From the NCBI GenBank assembly GCA_023426125.1, contig JAFABI010000016.1:1-64000 (forward strand): a stretch of DNA of 64,000 bases. Reading direction: 5' to 3'. Within the stretch, counting starts at the first letter, position 1. Every line of letters begins with the position of its first letter. This stretch comes from Bacillota bacterium (GTDB lineage: Bacteria > Bacillota > Clostridia > Acetivibrionales > DTU013). A program made the translations under genes and the position numbers. This document shows positions 25,089 to 34,396 of this stretch, piece by piece. The notes beneath the pieces were generated by a model, which was not told where the DNA came from, made no database searches, and was given only the letters and a program-made list of their open reading frames with translations.

Positions 25089-25991
25089 ATGGCCAGGATT
25101 AAAACACTTGGAAACCAAAAACGCAAATATATCGGTCTTATCTACATTCTTCCGTGGCTCGTGGGATTTTGTCTGCTTCAGCTTTACCCGTTCATGGTTT
25201 CCTTCATTTATTCCTTTACGGATTTGAAGATAGCGGGCAATTACAAATTTATCGGGTTGGACAATTATGTCCGCCTGTTTACGAAAGATCCGGACTTCTT
25301 GAATTCCATGGTTGTGACGCTGAATTATGTTTTGTACGTCGTTCCGGGGAAAATTATCTGCGCGCTGCTTATTGCGCTGATTCTTAATATGAAGCTTAAA
25401 GCGATCAATTTATACCGTACGGTATACTACCTGCCGTCGATCCTTGGGGGAAGCGTTGCGATTTCCGCCTTGTGGCGTGTCATGTTCATGAAGGAAGGCA
25501 TCGTCAACAACATTACGGCTTATTTAGGCATACCGGCGCTGAACTGGCTGGGTGACGCCAGGTATTCGCTTTTTACCATAAGCATGATAGAAATGTGGCA
25601 ATTCGGCTCATCGATGGTAATATTTCTTGCTGCGCTAAAGCAGGTGCCAAATGAGCTGTACGATTCGGCTAAAGTCGATGGGGCAAAAAAAGTGCGCACG
25701 TTTTTCAATGTAACCCTTCCGATGATTAGCACCGTGATGCTGTTCAACATCCTTATGCAGACGATAAACGCCCTTCAGAATTTCACTGCGGCGTTTGTGG
25801 TCACAAAGGGAGGCCCCATCAAATCAACGCATCTCATTGGCTTGAAGCTTTATGAGGATGCATTCAGCAAATTCAGCATGGGGTATGCCAGCGCCCAATC
25901 CTGGGTGGTGTTTGCGGTCATCGTGCTGATCACCGTGATTGTATTTAAGTCATCCAGTTTATGGGTCTATTACAATGATGGGAGGAAGTGA
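25089..25991 (+). CDS. Sugar ABC permease, MalF/UgpA type (cassette 1)
   Basis: The 300-aa protein has six hydrophobic helices and the CUT1 permease EAA loop (DSAKVDGAKKVRTFFNVTLP), which docks the ATPase. The N-terminus KRKYIGLIYILPWLVGF is typical of the UgpA/LacF branch. GGGAGG precedes ATG 25089. It overlaps the ribosome-binding region of the next permease; the stop codon is 3 bp from that start. No ATPase gene is in the operon, so a shared MsmK/MsiK-type ATPase must serve it. Confidence 0.92.
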   Translation: MARIKTLGNQKRKYIGLIYILPWLVGFCLLQLYPFMVSFIYSFTDLKIAGNYKFIGLDNYVRLFTKDPDFLNSMVVTLNYVLYVVPGKIICALLIALILNMKLKAINLYRTVYYLPSILGGSVAISALWRVMFMKEGIVNNITAYLGIPALNWLGDARYSLFTISMIEMWQFGSSMVIFLAALKQVPNELYDSAKVDGAKKVRTFFNVTLPMISTVMLFNILMQTINALQNFTAAFVVTKGGPIKSTHLIGLKLYEDAFSKFSMGYASAQSWVVFAVIVLITVIVFKSSSLWVYYNDGRK

Positions 25992-25993
25992 AA

Positions 25994-26836
25994 ATGAATA
26001 AACATGAGAAATTAAAGCACTTTATTTCCTATTTGCTGATAACTCTCTTTGGTATTGTCATGATTTATCCGTTGATCTGGCTATTTTTTGCAACCTTTAA
26101 AACAAACAAGGAGATTTTCGGCGGGATTGCGCTTCTGCCTCAAAGCTATGACCTGTCAGGCTATATCAACGGATGGCGCTCCACCGGCCAGTATACCTTT
26201 ACCGACTATTTCGCAAACACCTTTTTGCTGGTGGTCCCGACGGTCTTATTCACCCTGATATCCTGTCCGATTGTCGCATATGGGTTTGCCAGGTTTGAAT
26301 TCCCGGGGAAAAAAATATTTTTCAGCATAATGATTTCAACCCTGATGCTGCCCAATACCGTCATCATTATCCCCCGCTACATCATTTTCCGTGATCTGGG
26401 CTGGCTTGACAGCTATCTGCCGTTCTGGGTCCCGGCGCTGCTGGCGTGTTATCCCTTTTTTATCTTCATGATGGTGCAGTTTTTAAGGGGGATTCCGACG
26501 GAATTGGATGAGGCTGCCCATCTGGACGGCTGCAACAGCTTTGCCTTGTTCATAAGGGTGCATATACCTCTGCTTAAGCCGGCGTTGATTTCGGTGTGCA
26601 TATTCCAGTTTATGTGGACATGGAATGACTTTTTTAACCCGTTGATCTACGTCAGCAGTGTTAAAAACTACCCCCTTTCCCTTGCTTTGCGAATGGGCCT
26701 TGACGTCGCCGCCGTAGCCAATTGGAACGGGATTCTCGCCATGGCGCTTGTTTCGATTATCCCTGTGGTGCTGCTGTTTTTCTTCATGCAGAAGTATTTT
26801 GTCGAGGGGATAGCGACTACCGGGCTTAAAGCATAA
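25994..26836 (+). CDS. Sugar ABC permease, MalG/UgpE type (cassette 1)
   Basis: The 280-aa protein has six hydrophobic helices and the EAA loop DEAAHLDGCNSFALFIRVHIP, and ends with the QKYFVEGIATTGLKA C-terminus characteristic of MalG/UgpE permeases. ATG 25994 has GGAGG 8 nt upstream; a GTG two codons earlier is possible. It pairs with the preceding permease. A CATCCGG/CCGGATG stem-loop (26866-26896) lies between it and the next gene. Confidence 0.92.
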   Translation: MNKHEKLKHFISYLLITLFGIVMIYPLIWLFFATFKTNKEIFGGIALLPQSYDLSGYINGWRSTGQYTFTDYFANTFLLVVPTVLFTLISCPIVAYGFARFEFPGKKIFFSIMISTLMLPNTVIIIPRYIIFRDLGWLDSYLPFWVPALLACYPFFIFMMVQFLRGIPTELDEAAHLDGCNSFALFIRVHIPLLKPALISVCIFQFMWTWNDFFNPLIYVSSVKNYPLSLALRMGLDVAAVANWNGILAMALVSIIPVVLLFFFMQKYFVEGIATTGLKA

Positions 26837-26950
26837 GCGTCCGCTGCCGGCGCCAGGCAAATCCGCATCCGGTGGAGGATATCCAAAGGCCGGATGAGCA
26901 AAACCAAACAAGCTGGTATAGAATTCAAATAAATCATAAGGAGAATAGCA

Positions 26951-28660
26951 ATGAAAAAGTATACCATCAGAGCAATGGAGCTCCACGATTTCACACAGAT
27001 ATGGGATCTGGATGAAATCAGAAACAAACTGGATTTCATGGTGAGAAACAACATGAACGCGCTGGTTTTCCATGAGCCAGGGATCGAAGACAAGATCGTT
27101 TTCCCCGCAAAGTTTCTCGGCGGGTCGGGCGAGGCCGCCAGCTATTATGACGCGTTTCTTGAAATCGACCATGCCATCTACAGCCATGCCCTCCGTGAAA
27201 ACCTGAACCTCAACCGCCGCGATTACATGAATCATTTGATACGCGAGGCCAAAGCCGCGGGCGTGGACGTTTATTTTGAGAACAAGGAGCTCTGGTTTTC
27301 CGACTTTATCCTGAAATACCGCAAGGAGCTGATGAAGGACGGGGTCATATGCCCCAGCGACCCCTTCTGGTATGAGGAGTTCCTGCCATACAAGTACAAG
27401 GAGCTGTTTGTCGCTCTCCCCGACCTGGCGGGCATTGTTGTTTCCATAGGGACAGGGGAGGCAAGACTGGCGATCAGCAATACCTTTGCCTGCGGCTGCG
27501 AGCTTTGCCAAAAGCTGGATCCGGTGGAATGGTACAAGAATATGATTATGGCCATGTACAAGCCTTTCAAGGAAGCCGGCAAGAATCTGGTCATCCGTGA
27601 TTTCATTTATACCAAACAGGAGCAGGAGCGATTTAAAGAGGCCTTTAATTCAATGCCCGACGATATCGCCCTTTCGTTGAAAAACACGCCCCATGACTTT
27701 TATCCTACTTTCCCCAACAACCCGCTGATGGGGAAGGTCGGAGAGCATCCGCAGTGGACGGAATATGATGTGAACGGGCAGTTCTACGGTTGGGGTGCGA
27801 TTCCCAGCACAATGCTCAAGGACATAAAAGAGCGGTTGCGATACGGCTCCGAAAACAACGTGACAGGCTTTATCGCCAGGACCGACTGGGAAGGCGTCCA
27901 GGACTATACCTGCTTCGACAACCTGAACAAGCTGAACCTTTACGCCATTGCGGCATATGCCGAAAATCCGGAAATCAGGGAAGAAGACATCTATTTGAAG
28001 TGGCTTACCGAAGAAAAGATGCTGGAGGAAAACATCACGCCCCAGAAGCTTAAAAAATGCCTGAAATGGATTTCCGGCATCATGGATCAAACCTGGGATG
28101 TGGTGAAAAACAACAACTATGTCAATGGCGCGCTTTTTTCCAATGACAGCTGCATATTGTTGACAACCGGGCAATTCACCTTTATCGGAGGCACGCACCA
28201 CAGCCTGAAGGAATGGGAGCCTACCAAGGAAGATGCAATGACCATGACCAGGGAGAACATCGCGCAAATCGCGGCAGACAAGGATTTTGCCCAATCCTTG
28301 AGTGAAAAGCTCCATGCGGAGGTGACGAAGGGCAACTGCGGCCTTACTGATGCAGCCTATGCAAAGGTGGTCGAGCACTTTGAGTTTATGCGCATGTATG
28401 TCCGGGGCTTCCGCCTGTCGGCGCGGGGATATTGCTTCGGGCGATACGCGTCGGAGGTGAATGCGGAGGACATCCTGGTGGAAGGGAAGAGTGCAGGCCA
28501 GCTTTTAAAAGGCGTTATCGAGGATTTGAAGCAATTTGGAAACGAGCTCCCGGATTGTCCCTTCATGCAGAAGTATCCATATGACGCGATGCTGAACCCG
28601 GAACGCGTGGCTTATTTCATAAAGGATCTGGAAGGGCTGGCAAAAAAAGCGGGGATATAA
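26951..28660 (+). CDS. Putative glycoside hydrolase (GH67-like TIM barrel)
   Basis: The 569-aa cytoplasmic protein (no signal peptide) has sequence features I associate with alpha-glucuronidase-type TIM barrels: SLKNTPHDFYPTFPNNPLMG near residue 240, then WTEYDVNGQFYGWG, then a RLRYGSENNVTGFIARTDWE strand and a FDNLNKLNLYA helix. A CACxxC-like pair (CGCELC near 178) is unusual. It likely cleaves a sugar imported by the upstream transporter. AAGGAG is 7 nt before ATG 26951. The family assignment is by eye and may be wrong; a hydrolase in this operon position is expected. Confidence 0.5.
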   Translation: MKKYTIRAMELHDFTQIWDLDEIRNKLDFMVRNNMNALVFHEPGIEDKIVFPAKFLGGSGEAASYYDAFLEIDHAIYSHALRENLNLNRRDYMNHLIREAKAAGVDVYFENKELWFSDFILKYRKELMKDGVICPSDPFWYEEFLPYKYKELFVALPDLAGIVVSIGTGEARLAISNTFACGCELCQKLDPVEWYKNMIMAMYKPFKEAGKNLVIRDFIYTKQEQERFKEAFNSMPDDIALSLKNTPHDFYPTFPNNPLMGKVGEHPQWTEYDVNGQFYGWGAIPSTMLKDIKERLRYGSENNVTGFIARTDWEGVQDYTCFDNLNKLNLYAIAAYAENPEIREEDIYLKWLTEEKMLEENITPQKLKKCLKWISGIMDQTWDVVKNNNYVNGALFSNDSCILLTTGQFTFIGGTHHSLKEWEPTKEDAMTMTRENIAQIAADKDFAQSLSEKLHAEVTKGNCGLTDAAYAKVVEHFEFMRMYVRGFRLSARGYCFGRYASEVNAEDILVEGKSAGQLLKGVIEDLKQFGNELPDCPFMQKYPYDAMLNPERVAYFIKDLEGLAKKAGI

Positions 28661-28703
28661 CCTGCACAGCACGGTGAGATAGAGGACGGAGGGATGATAG
28701 GTG

Positions 28704-30647
28704 ATGAGCAGGGATAAGTTGATACTAAACAAAGAAGTCTTCAGGGACAAGGTTATGGGCTGCTGGCTGGGGAAAAACGCCGGAGGTACGCTTGGAGAGC
28801 CTCTGGAAGGGAAATTCGGGCGTGACGAGATGTTTGACATAGACTGGTACCCTGACCTGCCGGAAGGGGGAATACCCAACGACGATCTGGAGATGCAGCT
28901 GATATGGCTGCAGGCGCTGCTGGAAAAGGGTCCCGGCTTAACCTCTGCGGATCTGGTGGAATATTGGCTGGACTGCATTGCATACAATTTTGACGAATAT
29001 GGCCTGAGCAAGACAAATATGAAAAAGGGGCTGCTGCCTCCGGTATGCGGTTGGAATAACAATGTATTTAGAGACTGCATGGGAAGCCCTATCCGCTCTG
29101 AAATCTGGGCGTGTGTGGCGCCAGGCCGTCCGCAGATAGCGGCGAGATATGCGTTTAACGATGCCGTATGCGACCATGGCGGCGGCGAGTCGGTCTTTGG
29201 AGAAATTTATAATGCCGTGGTGCAATCGGCGGCATTTGTAATGACGGATAAGCTAAAGCTCATTGAGCTGGGGCTGGCTTCAATACCTGAAAACTGCATT
29301 ACCCATCAGTCTGTCTCCATGGCCGTTGAGCTTTTTCATGCCGGCGCGGATTGGAAGGAAAGCCGTAACCGCCTGAAAGACAGGTTCTACCATCCGGTTG
29401 CACAGTACTCCCCGCTGAATTTGGGGTTCCAGACGATAGGATGGCTGTACGGCGAGGATTTTGGCGATGCAATCTGCAAAGCCGTAAACTGCGGCTGGGA
29501 CACCGATTGTACAGCGGCGACACTGGGGGCGACGCTGGGGATCATCATGGGCGCAAAAAACCTTCCTAAGAAATGGATCGAGCCGCTGGGAGACAGGATA
29601 ACCACCAACATGTCCACCGGAGGTATCCGGAACCTGACAGCGCCAACAAATATAAACGAATTGACCGACACGGTATGCATGCAGGCGCAAAGGGTGTTGG
29701 AATACTGGGGGAGCGGGGTGGAGCTTAGTGATTCCGGAGAGCATATGGAATTGGCCGGCATGGATCCGCCGGATTTGTCATGGATGAGCCGTTACAGCGC
29801 CGATACGCTGCGCTGGGAGCTGGGGGCCGTCAATATGGAGGTCAGCTATCGCGGACATGCGGCAATTACAGGGGATAGGCCATCGCATTTCCGGATAACG
29901 CTGCATAACCCTCATCCTGTCGGAATTGATCTGGAGCTGTGCCTGGAGGCGCCTGACGGCTGGAGGGTGTCGCCGCAGGCGGATGCCAAAACCGTGCTTG
30001 GCCCCGACGAAACGCGGGAGTTTATGTTTGAGGCTTCCGCAGGAGCCGGACATATCCATGAAACCAACTGCATTTGGATTTGCCCGAAAGCAAAACACAG
30101 GCCTGCGATACCTGCAATCCCACTGGTTTTTACAGGTGGAAGCCGCTGGCTTGTATCGGGGTGCTTTGACGGAAAAACCACCGATGACGATTGTGGAGTC
30201 AATGAGGAGGACCTGTTTGAAACCCCGCCGAAGGGGTGGAGCGACGAGTGGCGCGCCGGCAATGACCTGGAGCTGGACGGCCGTTTTAAGGAAAATGGCG
30301 TCATTTATCTTTTGCACCAGATGTGGAGTGAAAAAGAGAAGCCGGTAGTCGTTGGCGTCCCCAATAATGGGAAAATGAAGGTGTGGATGAATGGTTCCCT
30401 CCTGCATCAAACCCGCGCGATCGTCCCTTTGCGCGCCAACCAGGGAAACGGCGGCGCACTGGGGGACACCTCCAACTACAAGACGGCCGTGCTGAAACAA
30501 GGCTGGAACAATTTCCTGGTCAAGCTGGAGAAAACGGACAAAATTGAACAGGCACATTTCGTAGTGGGCGGGCTGCATCCCTCATGCAGTAAGAACCACG
30601 GCGAGGCACTTCTTGGAGTTAACCGCTCAAGGTTTCAATGGGAATAA
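28704..30647 (+). CDS. ADP-ribosylglycohydrolase-fold protein with C-terminal beta domains
   Basis: The 647-aa protein begins with a DraG/ADP-ribosylglycohydrolase domain (about 10-345): GCWLGKNAGGTLGEPLEG, a metal-binding NDD at 59-61 and CGWDTDCTAATLGA near 263-276. These ligate two magnesium ions in the family, whose known members remove ADP-ribose from proteins. Here a beta-sandwich domain (about 370-460) and a C-terminal jelly-roll-like domain (about 500-640, KVWMNGSLLHQT and GWNNFLVKLE) follow, which are typical of carbohydrate enzymes. There is no signal peptide. It is the last gene of the sugar operon, so it may act on a glycoside. GGAGGG precedes it; ATG 28704 or GTG 28701 is the start. 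Confidence 0.75.
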   Translation: MSRDKLILNKEVFRDKVMGCWLGKNAGGTLGEPLEGKFGRDEMFDIDWYPDLPEGGIPNDDLEMQLIWLQALLEKGPGLTSADLVEYWLDCIAYNFDEYGLSKTNMKKGLLPPVCGWNNNVFRDCMGSPIRSEIWACVAPGRPQIAARYAFNDAVCDHGGGESVFGEIYNAVVQSAAFVMTDKLKLIELGLASIPENCITHQSVSMAVELFHAGADWKESRNRLKDRFYHPVAQYSPLNLGFQTIGWLYGEDFGDAICKAVNCGWDTDCTAATLGATLGIIMGAKNLPKKWIEPLGDRITTNMSTGGIRNLTAPTNINELTDTVCMQAQRVLEYWGSGVELSDSGEHMELAGMDPPDLSWMSRYSADTLRWELGAVNMEVSYRGHAAITGDRPSHFRITLHNPHPVGIDLELCLEAPDGWRVSPQADAKTVLGPDETREFMFEASAGAGHIHETNCIWICPKAKHRPAIPAIPLVFTGGSRWLVSGCFDGKTTDDDCGVNEEDLFETPPKGWSDEWRAGNDLELDGRFKENGVIYLLHQMWSEKEKPVVVGVPNNGKMKVWMNGSLLHQTRAIVPLRANQGNGGALGDTSNYKTAVLKQGWNNFLVKLEKTDKIEQAHFVVGGLHPSCSKNHGEALLGVNRSRFQWE

Positions 30648-30681
30648 AGCATTCTCGTACAAATTGGATTCACACAGATCT

Positions 30682-30718
30682 AAAAATGCCGGATACAAAA
30701 CCGTATTCCGGCATTTTT
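30682..30718 (+). terminator. Strong terminator at the end of sugar cassette 1
   Basis: AAAAATGCCGGA-TAC pairs with GTA-TTCCGGCATTTTT with one bulge, giving a strong stem and a U tract. The sequence is nearly identical to the terminator at 38079-38112. Confidence 0.85.
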
Positions 30719-30738
30719 GCTGCCATACGGGATGACAT

Positions 30739-30773
30739 GTGACAGTGAGGAACCGTCCCCTGTCGCACTTTTT
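30739..30773 (+). terminator. Second stem-loop with U tract, dispersed repeat type
   Basis: GTGACAG pairs with CTGTCGCAC (one bulged base) and is followed by TTTTT. The loop contains GGAACCGTCCCC, a phrase common in dispersed repeats of Clostridia. It backs up the terminator at 30682. Confidence 0.5.
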
Positions 30774-30838
30774 GTTGAAATGATATGGCAAATATAGTAA
30801 CATAAAAACAATATCCTTGATTTCAGGGAGGAGCCGCC

Positions 30839-32632
30839 ATGATCAATCCAAGAAGATTGCTGGGGAAAACTCTGTTTACCAGGTTGATTGTCATTTTTCT
30901 CCTGATGATAATTCCCGTATACTTTATCGGGATGAGTATCTACAATTTAGGAATGAGTACGGTGGAGGCCGAGATCCTGAAATCCAAACAATCACAGATA
31001 TCCTCCTTCATGAGGACTCTTGAGAGCGATGTTCAAAGGGTCAAGCTGCTGCAGTCCGATATCCTTTACAGCGATGATATCAACAGGCTGTCAAACAGCT
31101 ACCGGTACATGGATGATTACGAAAAGGGCAGTTTTATGCTCAAAGTCCAGCAACGCTTGAGCGCATTGAAAAGCAGCAATATCTATATTAAAAATGCAGT
31201 CGCCATCATTCCTTCCATAAAGAGAACCATACCGGGAACGGGGAGTATCGGTGATTTGAAGGAAGAAGACATGACAATGCTGAAGCTTTACGATGGTTCC
31301 TCGCCTTCCCAGCTGATTCAAAGGGAGAGTGAATTATACCTGAATACGGCCTTTCCCTCGAATTACTTTTCAAAAACGAATAATCCGCTATATACAATTT
31401 ATATCCGGTTTTCCACCGAAGAACTGCAAAATGCTTTGAAACAATTCAATTTCACCCAGGGAAGCGGATCGATACTGATGAGTCCCGGTCTGCGATTTAT
31501 GACCGCTTTGTGTGAAGATACCGACTCCATTGCGCAGGTGGAAAGGTATGTTCAGAATCAGCTCGCCCATTCGCAGGAAGGGAAGAATTCGGTACTGATC
31601 AAAAAGAAAAATTATCTTGTAATCTATGCAACATCCAGATACCTTGGATTGACGCTATGTAATTTTATCCCGGAGGATCAGATGTTCAACTCGCTGAAAA
31701 AATTCCGGATCTGGTTCTGGGTATTTTCCCTGGCCGCCGCGGTGATTGTCGGTCTGTTCACTTTTTCCATCTACCGGCTTATCCGGCAGCCCATGAAAAA
31801 AATGATGAAGGCGTTTACACGGATGGAGGGCGGGGATTTGAGCTTTTCCATTAAACACGGGTACAATGATGAGTTTGATGTTTTATATGCCCATTTCAAC
31901 GATATGCTTTCCAAGCTGAATACCGTGATCGACCAGACATACCGGCAAAAAATTATGATTCAGCATGCCGAACTCAAGCAGCTTCAGGCACAAATAAATC
32001 CCCATTTTCTTTATAACAGCTTTTTCATCCTTCATTCCATGTCACGGCGCGGGGAATACGAGACGCTGGAAAGGTTCGGGCTCCAATTGGGGGAATATTT
32101 TCAATTCATCACGCGCAGCGCTGCCGATGAAGTACCGCTTTCCAGAGAGGCGGATCATGCCCGTACATACTGCGAGATCCAGCAGACACGTTTTTCCGAC
32201 AGGATCCGGGTTGTTTTCGGAGATCCCGGCGCATATGCCGGACTCATTGTTCCACGGCTTATTATTCAGCCGATTGTTGAAAATGCCTTTGAGCACGGTC
32301 TTGAAATGAAGGAGGAAAACGGGCTGCTGCAGGTGGCATTCAAGGGGAATGAGCGCGGTCTGCACATTATAGTGGAAGATAACGGAGAAACCCTGAGTGA
32401 CGAAGAAATCAATAAATTGCAAGGTGAAATCAACAGTGATATGGAAGGAGCCGAAATTACCGGTATTGTAAATATTCACAGGAGAATCCGCTTAAAATTC
32501 GGACAGGACAGCGGTATTCGGGTTTCACGGGGAGATTTGGGCGGGCTTCGGGTTTTGATTGAGATAATTTTTGACAGGCAAATTTTAATAACTGGAGGAG
32601 AATCGCATGTACCGGGTATTGATCGTAGATGA
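30839..32632 (+). CDS. YesM-type sensor histidine kinase with a degenerate G1 box (cassette 2)
   Basis: The 597-aa protein has a helix near 15-36, an extracytoplasmic sensor (about 37-285), a second helix (about 290-310), HAMP, the QINPHFLYN box (H389) and an ATPase domain. The G1 box, usually DNGxG, reads DNGETLS, so the second glycine is missing; the N box (VENAFEHG) and the GIVNIHRR segment are present. ATP binding may be altered. GGGAGGAG lies before ATG 30839. It overlaps the next gene, the response regulator, by 26 bp. Partner of the regulator and probably of the binding protein at 34397. Confidence 0.9.
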   Translation: MINPRRLLGKTLFTRLIVIFLLMIIPVYFIGMSIYNLGMSTVEAEILKSKQSQISSFMRTLESDVQRVKLLQSDILYSDDINRLSNSYRYMDDYEKGSFMLKVQQRLSALKSSNIYIKNAVAIIPSIKRTIPGTGSIGDLKEEDMTMLKLYDGSSPSQLIQRESELYLNTAFPSNYFSKTNNPLYTIYIRFSTEELQNALKQFNFTQGSGSILMSPGLRFMTALCEDTDSIAQVERYVQNQLAHSQEGKNSVLIKKKNYLVIYATSRYLGLTLCNFIPEDQMFNSLKKFRIWFWVFSLAAAVIVGLFTFSIYRLIRQPMKKMMKAFTRMEGGDLSFSIKHGYNDEFDVLYAHFNDMLSKLNTVIDQTYRQKIMIQHAELKQLQAQINPHFLYNSFFILHSMSRRGEYETLERFGLQLGEYFQFITRSAADEVPLSREADHARTYCEIQQTRFSDRIRVVFGDPGAYAGLIVPRLIIQPIVENAFEHGLEMKEENGLLQVAFKGNERGLHIIVEDNGETLSDEEINKLQGEINSDMEGAEITGIVNIHRRIRLKFGQDSGIRVSRGDLGGLRVLIEIIFDRQILITGGESHVPGIDRR

Positions 32633-34298
32633 TGAGCCATGGATCGCTGACGGACTTTTTGATGAATTCCAGAGTATTTCCACCTTCGAATTGGACGTTT
32701 ATAAGGCGTATTCCGGCAGGTTAGCTCTGGAGCTCCTTGCAAAAACCAGGATGGATGTTGTGGTTACGGATATCCGCATGCCGGGAATTGACGGCATGCA
32801 GCTCCTGGAGAAAATCCATTATAACTGGCCGGAATGTAAAGTTATTTTTTTGACTGGGTATCGGGAATTCGACTATGCCTATACTGCTCTTCAGCATAAA
32901 GGAGTCAGTTATATTTTAAAGACGGAAGGCTTCGACAGGGTGATCGGGGCAGTAGAAAACACAGTGCGGGAGATTGAGGAGAGTCTGGAAACCCGGGAGC
33001 TGATCGAGAAGGCCAACCGGCAGATCAATACGATATCTCTTCTGCTTCAGAAGGATTACCTGGCTTCGCTGCTTCATGGTGAAGAGCTTTTGTGCAGCTC
33101 CGACCAATCTGTGCTTGAACAGCTGGGTATCGGTTTAAAAGCGGATTCCCACATACTGATGCTGATGGGACGGATAGACCATCTTCCTAAAAAGCTATCC
33201 TATGCCGAAAAAACGAAGCTCTTTTATATGCTTCAAATGATTGTCGGCCAGTACCTGTCGCCAAGGGCCCGGTATGTACATTTGACGGATGAATACCAAA
33301 ACCTTTTATGGCTCATACAGCCTGTGGAGCTTTTTCAGCCTGTGAAAGCAGGAGAATGTACACCAGAGGAATGCTGGGGTTCCACGGTAGTATTTGTCAA
33401 GGGTACACTGGAAATGATACAAAATGTGTGCAGGGAAACCCTGCAATTGACGGTCTCTTTTGCACTGGATACCGAAACTGCCCCGTGGAAGAGCCTCACA
33501 GAGAAGTATCATTCGCTGAAATTGCTGATGAACTACCGCATCGGATCGGGAAATGAGATGCTTATCACGGAGAAAAACATGGAAAGGGATGAAGGTGCAG
33601 CCGCAATCCGGAACAAGAATCTGTTGGAAAGCTTGAAGCCAAACAGGCTTGAAGCTCTTGAAGCTGCACTGGAAAGAGGAGAAAGGGAAGAATTCAGGAA
33701 ATCTTTTGAAGAGATTACAGAGGTCATGAAGAAAATCCCAAGCATGCATTACAGCCCGGCTCTTGAAATCTATTACTCCCTATCCCTGCTATTGATGTCC
33801 TATATCAACCGCTGGAAGCTGGATGAAAAAATTGCTTTCAAAACCGGCTTGTACAAGCTTCTGAGAGCCGATGAGCATGCGTCCTGGGAGGAGGCTGTGG
33901 GATACCTGGAGCAGCTGTCCGGCATTATTTTCGATATTCAGCTGGGGGAACAGGAGAAACGTGCGGTTAATATCATTGCACAGATTAAGGAGTACATCAA
34001 TAATCATTTGCAGGAGGATCTTTCATTGGTAAGATTATCCGATCTGGTCTACTTCAATCCCAATTACCTGTCGCATTTGTTCAAGCAGCAGGCTGGAATC
34101 AACCTTTCGGAATATATCCAGGAAACCAGGATCAGAAAAGCGAAGTTCTTATTGGAGAAGCCGGAAATAAAGGTCAACGATATTGCATCCGCCGTTGGAT
34201 ACGGCTCTGCAACGAACTTTATCCGGTTTTTTAAAAAAATTACCGGAATAACACCTCAGAAATACCGGGAATCCATCAACATCTACAAATCGGAATAG
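32607..34298 (+). CDS. YesN-type AraC response regulator, long form (cassette 2)
   Basis: The 563-aa protein has a receiver (D8-D9, phosphoacceptor D55 in VVTDIRMPG), a long middle region (about 130-450) without a motif I know, and a C-terminal AraC double helix-turn-helix (about 460-555; VYFNPNYLSHLFKQQAG and VGYGSATNFIRFFKK). The middle region is usual in Paenibacillus/Clostridia YesN proteins. The usual receiver Lys appears as YILKTEGF rather than KP. GGAGGAG stands before ATG 32607. It should activate the importer genes that follow. A 14-bp palindrome, TCAGAGGCCTCTGA (34352-34365), lies between it and the binding-protein gene and could be an operator or weak terminator. Confidence 0.92.
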   Translation: MYRVLIVDDEPWIADGLFDEFQSISTFELDVYKAYSGRLALELLAKTRMDVVVTDIRMPGIDGMQLLEKIHYNWPECKVIFLTGYREFDYAYTALQHKGVSYILKTEGFDRVIGAVENTVREIEESLETRELIEKANRQINTISLLLQKDYLASLLHGEELLCSSDQSVLEQLGIGLKADSHILMLMGRIDHLPKKLSYAEKTKLFYMLQMIVGQYLSPRARYVHLTDEYQNLLWLIQPVELFQPVKAGECTPEECWGSTVVFVKGTLEMIQNVCRETLQLTVSFALDTETAPWKSLTEKYHSLKLLMNYRIGSGNEMLITEKNMERDEGAAAIRNKNLLESLKPNRLEALEAALERGEREEFRKSFEEITEVMKKIPSMHYSPALEIYYSLSLLLMSYINRWKLDEKIAFKTGLYKLLRADEHASWEEAVGYLEQLSGIIFDIQLGEQEKRAVNIIAQIKEYINNHLQEDLSLVRLSDLVYFNPNYLSHLFKQQAGINLSEYIQETRIRKAKFLLEKPEIKVNDIASAVGYGSATNFIRFFKKITGITPQKYRESINIYKSE

Positions 34299-34396
34299 AA
34301 AATGAAGAAATGAATATTTCAAAGCAGCAGGGAGTTCCTTTATAATTATCCTCAGAGGCCTCTGAAATTTTCTATTTATGAATGGAGGAACAGATC

